Below, piece by piece: positions 18,511-26,294 of a DNA stretch of 47,873 nt. Source of the DNA: Mycobacterium sp. 1245111.1 (GTDB lineage: Bacteria > Actinomycetota > Actinomycetes > Mycobacteriales > Mycobacteriaceae); assembly GCF_001673405.1 (NCBI RefSeq), contig NZ_LZLV01000147.1, forward strand, positions 1 to 47,873, read 5' to 3'. How positions within the stretch are numbered: the stretch's first letter is position 1; each line of letters opens with the position of its first letter. The notes beneath the pieces are model-generated. The model ran no database searches and was not told where the DNA came from. It saw nothing but the letters and a program-made list of their open reading frames with translations. A program made the position numbers and the translations under genes.

Positions 18511-18527
18511 TTACGGCCTGGCCGTAA
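18511..18527. promoter_or_regulatory. Perfect 17-bp palindrome between the 54-aa gene and the crotonase gene
   Basis: TTACGGCC-T-GGCCGTAA is an exact dyad with one central base, in the 118-base gap between divergent genes. It lies 37 bases before the crotonase ATG and 64 bases before the 54-aa gene. A TetR- or GntR-type operator would look like this; the cognate regulator is not identifiable here. Confidence 0.5.
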
Positions 18528-18564
18528 TGTGTAACTTCCCGACAGTGTCCGAATGAGGTGGCCG

Positions 18565-19464
18565 ATGTCAGACTCCAGCGAGTTGGTGGCGTACGAAACG
18601 CTCGACGAGGGCCGCATCGCGCGGATCTGGTTGAACCGACCCGAGGCGCACAATGCGCAGAGCCGCGGTTTGCTGGTCCAGCTCGACGAGGCGTTCCTGC
18701 GTGCCGAGGCTGACGACGCCGTGCGGGTGGTGATACTGGCCGCACGCGGGAAGAACTTCTCCGCCGGCCACGACCTCGGCTCGGAGCTGGCACTCGCCGA
18801 ACGCGCGCCCGGAGACAAACAGCTGCCGAGCTTCCGGATCAACGGCGCCACCCGCGACGCGGTCGCGGAGAAGACCTACCTGCAGGAGTGGCACTACTTC
18901 TTCCAGAACACCTGCCGCTGGCGCGATCTACGCAAGATCACGATCGCCCAGGTGCAGGGCAACGCGATTTCGGCCGGCCTGATGCTGATCTGGGCGTGTG
19001 ACCTGATCGTCGCGGCCGACAACGCGAAATTCAGCGACGTGGTGGCCGTCCGGATGGGCATGCCCGGCGTCGAATACTACGCGCATCCTTGGGAATTCGG
19101 CCCGCGTAAGGCCAAAGAGCTTCTGCTGACCGGTGATTCGCTGGACGCCGACGAAGCCTACCGGCTCGGCATGGTGTCCAAGGTCTTTGCGGCCGACGAA
19201 TTGGCCGACAAGACGCTGGAGTTCGCTCGCCGGATCGCCGAACGGCCAACGATGGCGGCTCTTTTGATCAAGGACTCGGTGAACGCCGCATCCGATGCCA
19301 TGGGCTTCACCGAGGCGTTGCGGCACGCGTTCCACATCCACGAGCTGGGCCACGCGCACTGGGCGGCGCACAACGAGAACCGCTACCCGGTCGGCCTACC
19401 GCCCGACGTCGAGGATTGGCGCGACGCGAAGCCGACCAAGATCGCCCGCAAGGACACTCCCTAG
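18565..19464 (+). CDS. Crotonase-fold protein without the hydratase glutamates
   Basis: Enoyl-CoA hydratase/isomerase family, 299 residues. The CoA and oxyanion-hole segments are present (FSAGHDL at 65-71; VQGNAISAGLM at 130-140). The two glutamates that activate water in classical hydratases are not: the first aligns with Met140 and the second with Val160. An extra segment (about 72-115) lies between the two halves. It may act as an isomerase, hydrolase or carbon-carbon lyase, or bind acyl-CoA without hydrating it. The ATG at 18565 is preferred over one at 18553 because TGAGG precedes it by six bases. It is divergent from otsA and followed by a KstR-type box and an SDR. Confidence 0.8.
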   Translation: MSDSSELVAYETLDEGRIARIWLNRPEAHNAQSRGLLVQLDEAFLRAEADDAVRVVILAARGKNFSAGHDLGSELALAERAPGDKQLPSFRINGATRDAVAEKTYLQEWHYFFQNTCRWRDLRKITIAQVQGNAISAGLMLIWACDLIVAADNAKFSDVVAVRMGMPGVEYYAHPWEFGPRKAKELLLTGDSLDADEAYRLGMVSKVFAADELADKTLEFARRIAERPTMAALLIKDSVNAASDAMGFTEALRHAFHIHELGHAHWAAHNENRYPVGLPPDVEDWRDAKPTKIARKDTP

Positions 19465-19502
19465 CCGCAGCCGACCCGCCGATGCGCGCATGGTTCGATA
19501 GC

Positions 19503-19516
19503 TAGAACCTGTTTCA
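19503..19516. promoter_or_regulatory. KstR operator upstream of the SDR at 19539
   Basis: TAGAACCTGTTTCA matches TnnAACnnGTTnnA at all fixed positions and closely resembles the mce4 box (TAGAACACGTTTCA). It ends 22 bases before the SDR ATG, in the 74-base gap after the crotonase gene, where repressor binding would block transcription of the SDR and probably the amidohydrolase. Confidence 0.72.
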
Positions 19517-19538
19517 GTTTCGGGGCGAAGGGGTCGGT

Positions 19539-20372
19539 ATGCAGCTTTCGTTCGAAGACCGGACGTACCTGGTCACCGGTGGTGGCAGCGGGATCGGCAA
19601 GGGAGTTGCCGCCGGCTTGGTCGCCGCCGGGGCCTCGGTCATGATCGTCGGCCGCAACGCCGACCGACTCGCCACGGCCGTCGAGGAAATCGGTGCGGTC
19701 AAACCCAACGGTGGCGGGATCCGCTACGAGCCCGCCGACGTCACCAACGAGGACGAGGTAACCCGCGCCGTCGAGGCCGTGACGGCGTGGCACGGCCGGT
19801 TGGACGGCGTGGTGCACTGCGCGGGCGGATCGGAGACCATCGGGCCGATCACTCAGATCGACTCGCAGCTGTGGCGTCGTGCCGTCGACCTCAACGTCAA
19901 CGGCACCATGTACGTGCTCAAGCATTCCGCGCGCGAGATGGTGCGTGGTGGAGGCGGATCGTTCGTCGGCATCTCCTCGATCGCGGCCAGCAACACCCAT
20001 CGCTGGTTCGGCGCTTATGGCGTGAGCAAGTCGGCGCTCGACCACTTGATGCAGTTGGCCGCCGACGAACTCGGAGCGTCGTGGGTCCGGGTGAACAGTG
20101 TCCGCCCGGGCCTCATCCGCACGGAACTGGTCGCGCCTGTCCTGGAATCGCCGGAATTGAGCGACGATTACCGGCTCTGCACCCCACTGCCGAGGCCCGG
20201 CGAGGTCGACGATGTCGCCAACCTCGCCATGTTTTTGCTCAGCGATGCGGCCAGTTACGTGACGGGGCAGGTTATCAACGTCGACGGTGGACTCATGTTG
20301 CGACGCGGCCCGGACTTCAGTGCGATGCTCGAACCGGTCTTCGGTGCCGACGGCCTGCGCGGAGTCGTCTGA
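19539..20372 (+). CDS. Short-chain dehydrogenase/reductase
   Basis: Classical SDR of 277 residues. The nucleotide motif TGGGSGIG is at 13-20, GRN after strand two suggests NADP preference, HCAGG takes the place of NNAG, and the active site is Ser147, Tyr160 and Lys164 (YGVSK). The C-terminal TGQVINVDGG is the usual family end. The substrate is not predictable beyond a hydroxyl/ketone pair on a hydrophobic molecule. The box just upstream places it in the sterol regulon, and the amidohydrolase gene follows after 89 bases on the same strand. Confidence 0.85.
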   Translation: MQLSFEDRTYLVTGGGSGIGKGVAAGLVAAGASVMIVGRNADRLATAVEEIGAVKPNGGGIRYEPADVTNEDEVTRAVEAVTAWHGRLDGVVHCAGGSETIGPITQIDSQLWRRAVDLNVNGTMYVLKHSAREMVRGGGGSFVGISSIAASNTHRWFGAYGVSKSALDHLMQLAADELGASWVRVNSVRPGLIRTELVAPVLESPELSDDYRLCTPLPRPGEVDDVANLAMFLLSDAASYVTGQVINVDGGLMLRRGPDFSAMLEPVFGADGLRGVV

Positions 20373-20461
20373 TTGACGGTCCGCTCAATGAGATGGTGAT
20401 CTCGCGGTCACCGAACCGTCCGGAACGCTAGCCTGAAAACCCAACGACGTCGGAGGACACG

Positions 20462-21733
20462 ATGGCTACCTGGGACACGATCGATCGATACGTCGTCATC
20501 TCGACGGACACCCATGCCGGAGCCGATATCGGTGACTACAAGCCGTATCTGCCCGCAACCCTGCACGACGAGTTCGACGCGTGGGCCAAGACCTACGTCA
20601 GCCCATTCGACGACCTGATCATCGCCACCGCGGCGCGAAACTGGGACAGCGAGCTTCGGATCGCCGACATGGACGCCGACGGGGTGGCCGCGGAAGTGCT
20701 GCTGCCCAACACCGTTCCGCCGTTCTTTCCGACCACCCCGAACATCACCATCAGCCTGCCGCGCACCCGCGACGAGTTCGAGCAGCGCTGGGCGGGCGTG
20801 CAGGCGCACAACCGCTGGCAGATCGACTTCTGTTCGCTGGCACCGACCCGTCGCCGCGGGTTGATCCAGATCTTCCCCAACGACATCGATCTGGCGTTGA
20901 ACGAGATCCGTTGGGGCGCAGAGCGAGACTGCTTCGGCGGCGTGCTCGTCCCGCCGGTCTCGCCCGGTGACCCCAACGTCGCGCCTCTCTTCCACACCCG
21001 CTACGAACCGCTTTGGGCGCTGTGCGAGGAGCTGGACCTGACCGTGGTGCAGCACGCGGGCGCCGGCAGCCCCGAGATGCCGATGGACCAGCCGGCGTCC
21101 AACGCGGTGCTGATCACCGAGATGGCGATGTGGGCCAACCGCACACTCGGGCATCTGATCCTGGCCGGGGTATTCGAGCGGCACCCGACGCTGCGTTTCG
21201 CGCCGACAGAGCAAGGCACGCTGTGGGTGCCGGCTCAACTCGGCATGCTCGACGCGATGGTGCCCACCATGAAATCCGAGGCCGGCAACCGTACCTACGG
21301 GATGTTCGGCGGGTCGTCGGTCGACGCTCTGACGCTCACGCCGAGCGAATACGCGCAGCGCAACTGTTATCTGGCAAGCGAACTCGCGCCGTTCGACGCG
21401 GGCATGATCGATTTCATGGGCCCCGAGCACATCATGTGGGGCAGCGACTATCCGCACGAAGAGGGCTTCACACCGCACTCCAAGCTGGCCATCCGCTGGG
21501 CCCTTCACAACCGATCACAGGACGACTGCCGAAAGATCTTGGGCGGCAACGCCGGCCGACTGTACCGGTTCGACCTTGAAGCACTCGCGCCGATTGCCGC
21601 CAAGATCGGGCCCACCGTCGACGAGGTGCACACACCGCTGGAGGACACCGGCTATCGAGCGCCGGCGGCCTTCGGCTACCGGCCTTTCGAAGGGGGGCTG
21701 GCGCTCAAGCGGCTGGCTCCGGCACGCAGCTAG
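20462..21733 (+). CDS. Metal-dependent amidohydrolase-2 family enzyme
   Basis: A 423-residue TIM-barrel protein of the amidohydrolase-2 (ACMSD-like) family. Likely metal ligands are Asp16 and His18 (STDTH), the His in VVQHAG and the Asp in WGSDYPHEEG. Members hydrolyse or decarboxylate cyclic and beta-keto carboxylates, so in this setting it could hydrolyse a ring ketone or lactone, or decarboxylate an acid. The ATG at 20462 has GGAGG six bases upstream. Many mycobacterial catabolic regions carry such proteins and few have known substrates. Its stop overlaps the stop of the convergent thioesterase gene. Confidence 0.83.
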   Translation: MATWDTIDRYVVISTDTHAGADIGDYKPYLPATLHDEFDAWAKTYVSPFDDLIIATAARNWDSELRIADMDADGVAAEVLLPNTVPPFFPTTPNITISLPRTRDEFEQRWAGVQAHNRWQIDFCSLAPTRRRGLIQIFPNDIDLALNEIRWGAERDCFGGVLVPPVSPGDPNVAPLFHTRYEPLWALCEELDLTVVQHAGAGSPEMPMDQPASNAVLITEMAMWANRTLGHLILAGVFERHPTLRFAPTEQGTLWVPAQLGMLDAMVPTMKSEAGNRTYGMFGGSSVDALTLTPSEYAQRNCYLASELAPFDAGMIDFMGPEHIMWGSDYPHEEGFTPHSKLAIRWALHNRSQDDCRKILGGNAGRLYRFDLEALAPIAAKIGPTVDEVHTPLEDTGYRAPAAFGYRPFEGGLALKRLAPARS

Positions 21734-22320
21734 CCCGGGACCTCCTGTCGGTGGAAGAACACGCCTTCAGCCCGCACAGTGATGCCCTGTGCATCGGAAA
21801 GATGGCCGACGGCAAAAGTTTTGGCGCCGTCCACCCGGTCGACGCGGGCCTCTGCGTGCAGCGGGCCGAGCGGTGTCCCGCGTAGGTAGCGGATGCTGAG
21901 AGTGCCGGTATACGCGGGCCTTCCCGGCTTGTGTGCCGTTGCACCCAGGACATGATCGAGGACCATCGCGCACACGCCCCCATGCACGTGGCCAGGGGGG
22001 CCTTCGTAGGCAGCGCCGAGCGTGAAGTCGGCCGAGGCAAGCCCGTCGGCACCGCATTCGATCACCAGCGGGGGAGCTACCGGATTGCGGAGACCGATCA
22101 TCACGTTGCCCCATGCCATCGGCTGACCGTCATCTGACTGTCGAACACCAAAAGAGCCGGGCATTAATGCAGCGCTCAACTCAGCCGTCGCGGAATCGAT
22201 CTTCTGCTTGACGGCGGCAAGCGTCGCTGCATCGGCTTGCGTTCTGATGGTGGCATCGATGAGGCGCCGCACCGAATCGGCCAACTCGCCGTCTGATACC
22301 ACCGCCAAAGCGTGCGTCAC
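21730..22320 (-). CDS. Hotdog-fold acyl-CoA thioesterase (PaaI/4HBT type)
   Basis: A 196-residue protein whose C-terminal half is a hotdog domain with the signature HVHGGVCAMVLDHVLG, as in PaaI-type thioesterases that free CoA from acyl or aryl thioesters. The N-terminal 60 residues form a helical region. The start is taken as the GTG at 22318-22320, close to the divergent padR gene. Ribosome-site support is weak and the frame continues upstream antisense to padR, so the start is uncertain. The TAG stop overlaps that of the amidohydrolase. Confidence 0.75.
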   Translation of the reverse strand: MTHALAVVSDGELADSVRRLIDATIRTQADAATLAAVKQKIDSATAELSAALMPGSFGVRQSDDGQPMAWGNVMIGLRNPVAPPLVIECGADGLASADFTLGAAYEGPPGHVHGGVCAMVLDHVLGATAHKPGRPAYTGTLSIRYLRGTPLGPLHAEARVDRVDGAKTFAVGHLSDAQGITVRAEGVFFHRQEVPG

Positions 22321-22378
22321 CGCACGTCGCCCGCGGCCGCAGTCTCCCGGCCAGTGGTCAGTTTTCGAAAGTCCCCGC

Positions 22379-22399
22379 GCCCAGGTTGTTAGCCTGGGC
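22379..22399. promoter_or_regulatory. Inverted repeat abutting the padR start codon
   Basis: GCCCAGG and CCTGGGC are perfect inverted arms separated by seven bases (TTGTTAG). The right arm ends two bases before the padR ATG at 22402. PadR proteins typically bind such dyads in their own promoters. No Shine-Dalgarno sequence is present, so the transcript may be leaderless or the hairpin may cover the initiation region. Confidence 0.55.
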
Positions 22400-22401
22400 A
22401 A

Positions 22402-23076
22402 ATGGAAGGCAGCGATCCGCCCGGCAAGTCGAACCTTGCGGCGACCAGCTGGGCGCTGCTCGGCATGCTGTCCTACGAACACGAGCTCTCCGGCTATGAC
22501 ATCCGCAAGTGGATCAACTGGAGCATGCGCTTTTACTTCGGCAGCCCGGCCTACAGCCAGATCTACTCCGAGCTCAAGAAGCTCGAGCGACTCGGCTTGG
22601 TGACATCGCGCGTGGAGAACACCGGCGCCACACGTAATCGCAGGCTGTACAAGATCACCGAAGCCGGCCTCGACGCGGCGATTCAGTGGGCGAACGAGGC
22701 GCCGGTCGATCCGCCGACGCTCAAGCACGGCCCGTTATTGCGAGTGACGTTGGGACATCTCACCAGCCCGGAAAGGCTGAAGGAGGTGCTGCAGGAACAC
22801 GTCGCTTTCGCCGACGAGATGCATCGCAGGGCCGCCAAGGACGCCCGGTGGGCCGGCGCGGACCCGTCCTGGGCATACGCCCGCGTGGCGTTGCACTGGG
22901 CCGAGCGGTATTACGCCAACGAGCGGGAACTTGCCCTGACGATGATCAAAGAACTCGACGAGGCGGAGGCTACCTTCCCGCAGGCCCGAGACGGCGGACC
23001 GAGGAGGATTCCTTGGCCCCCACCGGAATTCTGGTACGAAATCGAGAAGAAGGCCGACGCCGAAGAACCCGATTGA
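22402..23076 (+). CDS. PadR-family transcriptional regulator
   Basis: A 224-residue PadR protein. The N-terminal winged helix (about 12-90: SWALLGMLSYEHELSGYDIRKW, then YSQIYSELKKLERLGLVTSR and the wing TRNRRLYKITEAG) is followed by the helical C-terminal dimerisation domain (about 95-200). PadR regulators sense phenolic or hydrophobic ligands and usually repress adjacent genes. It is divergent from the thioesterase gene and tail to tail with the KstD-like gene without a gap. The dyad at 22379-22399 is a likely autoregulatory site. Confidence 0.88.
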   Translation: MEGSDPPGKSNLAATSWALLGMLSYEHELSGYDIRKWINWSMRFYFGSPAYSQIYSELKKLERLGLVTSRVENTGATRNRRLYKITEAGLDAAIQWANEAPVDPPTLKHGPLLRVTLGHLTSPERLKEVLQEHVAFADEMHRRAAKDARWAGADPSWAYARVALHWAERYYANERELALTMIKELDEAEATFPQARDGGPRRIPWPPPEFWYEIEKKADAEEPD

Positions 23077-24789
23077 TCAGTCGCCCGCGGCGTCGTGCGC
23101 GGCAATGTAGCCGTACACCAGTCCCTGGGCGATCGTCGCACCCGCGCCTGGATAAGTGGTCCCGAACGCGTTGGCGGCGGTATTCCCGATCGCGTACAGA
23201 CCGCTGATGACGGTGCCGTTTTCGCGCAGCACTCGCGCCCGCTCATCGGCCCGAAGACCGCCGCACGTGCCCAGATCGCTCAACGCCATCTTCACGGCGT
23301 AAAACGGCCCGTGGTCGAGTGCGCGGAGGTTGGGATTGGGGGCGATGGTGGGGTCGCCGTAGTAGCGGTCGTAGGCACTGTCGCCGCGGTGGAAGTCGGC
23401 ATCGTGTCCGGCCCGCGACATGTCGTTGAATCGCGTCATGGTCGCGCTGAAATGCGTTCGGGGAACACCGATCATCTCGGCAAGATCGTTTAGGTCGTTC
23501 GATCGATGCGCGATCCCCGCGTCGTACCACGATGATGGAATCGGCATACGCGGAAACAGCGCACCACCGAAAACGTAGCTGTTGCGGTACTTCTGGTCGA
23601 AGACGATCCACATCGATTCCACCGGGTGGCCCGAGCGTTCCCGCTCTAGCAGGCACTGACCGAACGACATGTAATCGGTTGCTTCGTTGATAAATCGGTT
23701 GCCGTTCTGGTCGACGATCAGCGAACCTGGTAATGAGCGCTCGGCCAACATCACCGACGGGGCACCTCCCGGCAGCGGCGACACTGCCGGAAACCACCAC
23801 GCTTGGTCCATCAGATCGGTTGCGGCACCGACGTCTTGAGCGGCGTGGATCGCGTCACCGGTGTTGGTCTCGGCGCCCAGGCTGAGGTGTTCGCCAAGCG
23901 ACTCGGACTGGAACTTCCACCGCATCGCCATGCTGTGGTCGAACCCGCCGGCGGCCAACACCACACCGCGCCGAGCGGTGACGGCAACTTCGTGCCCGTC
24001 GTGGGCTAAGACTGCGCCGGTGACCCGTCCGTCATCTGTCGTCAGCCGGTGCAGCTCGGTGCTGGTCCAGATCGGAATCCCCGCGCGCACAACACCGGCG
24101 AACAGTCCTGCGGACAGGGCCTGACCGCCCGCGACATAGCGGCGCCCGATCAGCAGTCCACTCAGTCCTTGGATCAGCCGCTTGGCGATGGTCGGTATGC
24201 CCTTGCGCGGCACGCGGGCCACCAGGTTCATCCAGCGATAGTCGGCGGTGGTGGTCGGCATCGGGACGTTGGCTTCCATGACACCGGGTCGCAGTCGGGT
24301 TCGGTACTCCCCGAGTATTGCGGAGTTCAACGGCCGGCACTCACATGTGCGGCCGGCGGCGGTTCCACCCGGCTCCTCCGGGTGGTAGTCGGAATAGTCC
24401 TTGGCCCAACTCAGCCGAATCGGGGTGGTGCGCAACAGCAAGTTGACCGTCGGCGTCACGTTCCGCAGGTAGCCGGCGGATCGTTCGGCCGGCGCCGTTC
24501 CGGCCACCACCGAATGCAGGTAGTTTTCGGCACGCTGCATGGTGTCTTCGGCGCCGCCCCTATCCGCGAGGATCGGGCTCGCCGGCAGCCACAGCGCACC
24601 ACCGGAGCGCGCCGTCGAGCCGCCGACGTACGACGACTTCTCCACGATCAACACGCTCATTCCGCGTTCGTGGGCCGCCAATGCTGCCGCCATACCTGTG
24701 CCCGTCCCCACCACGAGGAGGTCGACCACGCTGTCGCGCACCGGCAGACCGGCGGGGATCGTGGCTGATGGAGCTGTCGTCACGGACAT
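23077..24789 (-). CDS. 3-Ketosteroid delta-1-dehydrogenase-like flavoprotein (KstD family)
   Basis: A 570-residue FAD-binding protein, close to the 563 of M. tuberculosis KstD. The FAD motif is at 26-35 (VVGTGTG) with VEKSSYVGGST after it. KstD active-site features are conserved: Tyr132 or Tyr135 in the DYSDYHP region, Tyr373 in FINEATDYMSFG, and Tyr546 with Gly550 in TTYPGAG. Other family segments are NTGDAI (309-314), FHRGD (466-470) and SDLGTCGGL (504-512). KstD enzymes introduce the C1-C2 double bond that, together with 9-alpha-hydroxylation, opens ring B. The ATG at 24787-24789 lacks a ribosome site. It is divergent from the KshA-like oxygenase, the enzyme it would work with. A delta-4-dehydrogenase is the main alternative. 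Confidence 0.85.
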   Translation of the reverse strand: MSVTTAPSATIPAGLPVRDSVVDLLVVGTGTGMAAALAAHERGMSVLIVEKSSYVGGSTARSGGALWLPASPILADRGGAEDTMQRAENYLHSVVAGTAPAERSAGYLRNVTPTVNLLLRTTPIRLSWAKDYSDYHPEEPGGTAAGRTCECRPLNSAILGEYRTRLRPGVMEANVPMPTTTADYRWMNLVARVPRKGIPTIAKRLIQGLSGLLIGRRYVAGGQALSAGLFAGVVRAGIPIWTSTELHRLTTDDGRVTGAVLAHDGHEVAVTARRGVVLAAGGFDHSMAMRWKFQSESLGEHLSLGAETNTGDAIHAAQDVGAATDLMDQAWWFPAVSPLPGGAPSVMLAERSLPGSLIVDQNGNRFINEATDYMSFGQCLLERERSGHPVESMWIVFDQKYRNSYVFGGALFPRMPIPSSWYDAGIAHRSNDLNDLAEMIGVPRTHFSATMTRFNDMSRAGHDADFHRGDSAYDRYYGDPTIAPNPNLRALDHGPFYAVKMALSDLGTCGGLRADERARVLRENGTVISGLYAIGNTAANAFGTTYPGAGATIAQGLVYGYIAAHDAAGD

Positions 24790-24867
24790 GACATTAAGCC
24801 GCGGAATCGCCGCCGTGACCGCTTTCTCCCTGCCAGCGGGACGGTCGGTGTCACGCGTCGGCGAACG

Positions 24868-24877
24868 GTTGTACAAC
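24868..24877. promoter_or_regulatory. 10-bp palindrome in the kstD-like/kshA-like divergent promoter
   Basis: GTTGTACAAC is a perfect palindrome six bases before the KshA-like ATG, in the 94-base gap between two divergent genes that probably act in one reaction sequence. It does not match the KstR motif. A small dimeric repressor could bind here and control at least the oxygenase gene. Confidence 0.35.
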
Positions 24878-24883
24878 ACCGAC

Positions 24884-26020
24884 ATGACGTTGCAGCACAA
24901 TACCGAGGAGGTTCGGCAGATCGAAGCCGCGGCCACCCCGTCCCGATTCGCGCGCGGCTGGCATTGCTTGGGCCTGCTCAAAGACTTCGGCGACGGCGAG
25001 CCGCACGCCGTCCACGCGTTCGGGCAGAAACTGGTGGTGTTCCAAAGCGGCGACGGCAAAATCAATGCCCTGGACGGGTACTGCCGTCATATGGGCGGTG
25101 ACCTCACCGAGGGCCAGGTCAAAGGGAACGAGATCGCATGCCCCTTCCACGACTGGCGCTGGGGCGGAGACGGCCGTTGCAAGCGTGTGCCCTACAGCAA
25201 GCGGGTACCGAAGTTGGCCCGCACCACGAAGTGGACGACGCTCGAGCAAGACGGAATGTTGTTCGTGTGGAACGATCCCGAAGGTAATCCGCCGCCACCA
25301 GAGGTGACGGTCCCGCGTATCGAAGGCGCCCTGAGCGACGAGTGGACCGAATGGCATTGGTATACAACAATTGTCAACACCAACTGTCGTGAGATCATCG
25401 ACAATGTCGTCGACATGGCGCACTTCTTCTACATCCACGGCTCGTTGCCGACACAATTCAAGAACATCTTCGAGGGTCACATCGCGACGCAGTACATGAA
25501 CAGCGCGGGGCGTCCCGACCTCGGCGACACCGAGGGTGCACGGATGCTCGGCACGACATCGGTCGCGTCTTACTACGGCCCGTCCTTCATGATCGACGAT
25601 CTGACGTATCACTATCAGGATGCCGACCACCAGACGGTACTGATCAATTGTCACTATCCGATCGACGCGAATTCCTTTGTGCTGCAATATGGGATCATCG
25701 TGAAAAAATCGCACTCGGTGCCCAGCGACCTCGCGATGCAGACTGCGATCAGTCTCGGCGATTTCGTCAAGCTGGGCTTCGAGCAGGATGTCGCGATCTG
25801 GAAAAGCAAGGCCCGCATCGACAATCCACTGCTGGTCGAGGAAGACGGGCCGGTCTACCAGCTGCGTCGTTGGTATCAGCAGTTCTACGTCGACATCGCC
25901 GACGTGCAACCCGACATGGTCGACCGGTTCGAGTTCGAGCTGGACACCACACGTCCCTACGAGGCGTGGATGGCCGAGGTCGAGTCGAATATGGTTGCCA
26001 AGACAGCAAGTTCACGGTAG
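24884..26020 (+). CDS. KshA-like Rieske oxygenase (3-ketosteroid 9-alpha-hydroxylase type)
   Basis: A 378-residue Rieske non-haem iron oxygenase with KshA features throughout (M. tuberculosis KshA, Rv3526, has 386). The Rieske ligands Cys67, His69, Cys86 and His89 have the same numbers I recall for KshA. The mononuclear iron site is recognisable in NVVDMAHFFYIHGSLP and FEQDVAIW. RIDNPLLVEEDGPVYQLRRWYQQFYVD is a KshA signature. KshA hydroxylates C9 of 3-ketosteroids using electrons from the KshB reductase, which is not encoded here. Moderate divergence suggests a paralogue with another substrate. The ATG at 24884 gives the family N terminus but has no ribosome site. An in-frame GTG at 24848 is an alternative. 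Confidence 0.9.
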   Translation: MTLQHNTEEVRQIEAAATPSRFARGWHCLGLLKDFGDGEPHAVHAFGQKLVVFQSGDGKINALDGYCRHMGGDLTEGQVKGNEIACPFHDWRWGGDGRCKRVPYSKRVPKLARTTKWTTLEQDGMLFVWNDPEGNPPPPEVTVPRIEGALSDEWTEWHWYTTIVNTNCREIIDNVVDMAHFFYIHGSLPTQFKNIFEGHIATQYMNSAGRPDLGDTEGARMLGTTSVASYYGPSFMIDDLTYHYQDADHQTVLINCHYPIDANSFVLQYGIIVKKSHSVPSDLAMQTAISLGDFVKLGFEQDVAIWKSKARIDNPLLVEEDGPVYQLRRWYQQFYVDIADVQPDMVDRFEFELDTTRPYEAWMAEVESNMVAKTASSR

Positions 26021-26283
26021 TGGTGCTCGATAACAGGCTCGCCACGATGCCGATGGCGCCAGTGACGTGTCGAAACTGCGGCGCGCGGGTACTGGTACGC
26101 AAGAGCAGTTGGAATCAGACCAGCGTGCAGTGGAATGCCGACGCATCGTCGCGATGTGCTGAGCGCAGCCTGTACGGCCGAGAGCTATTCCTCGCGTGCA
26201 CGGCGCTCAATGATTCGATCGTCGCCGCAGTCCGACATGGCGACTTGCCGATCGTCGACGAGACGGCAAGTGCAGCAGTCTGA
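26020..26283 (+). CDS. Small CxxC protein following the KshA-like gene
   Basis: An 87-residue frame begins with GTG overlapping the last base of the oxygenase stop. The strongest part starts at the second in-frame ATG (26053): MAPVTCRNCGARVLVRKSSWNQTSVQWN. It has a CxxC pair, two later Cys and a TSVQW segment. I do not recognise a named family. The overlap with the oxygenase stop suggests co-translation, so it may be an accessory or electron-transfer partner. The CxxC could bind zinc or form a redox disulfide. The exact start (26020, 26023, 26047 or 26053) is unresolved. Confidence 0.6.
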   Translation: MVLDNRLATMPMAPVTCRNCGARVLVRKSSWNQTSVQWNADASSRCAERSLYGRELFLACTALNDSIVAAVRHGDLPIVDETASAAV

Positions 26284-26294
26284 TCTGAGCGGCA

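Noticed and set aside
22321..22728. Upstream extension of the thioesterase frame
   Set aside because: It runs antisense through padR and its promoter, with no motif or ribosome site.
24365..24385. Hairpin CCACCCGG/CCGGGTGG inside the KstD-like gene
   Set aside because: It encodes ordinary Pro/Glu/Gly codons, has no T-run and no second copy. High GC makes such hairpins common.
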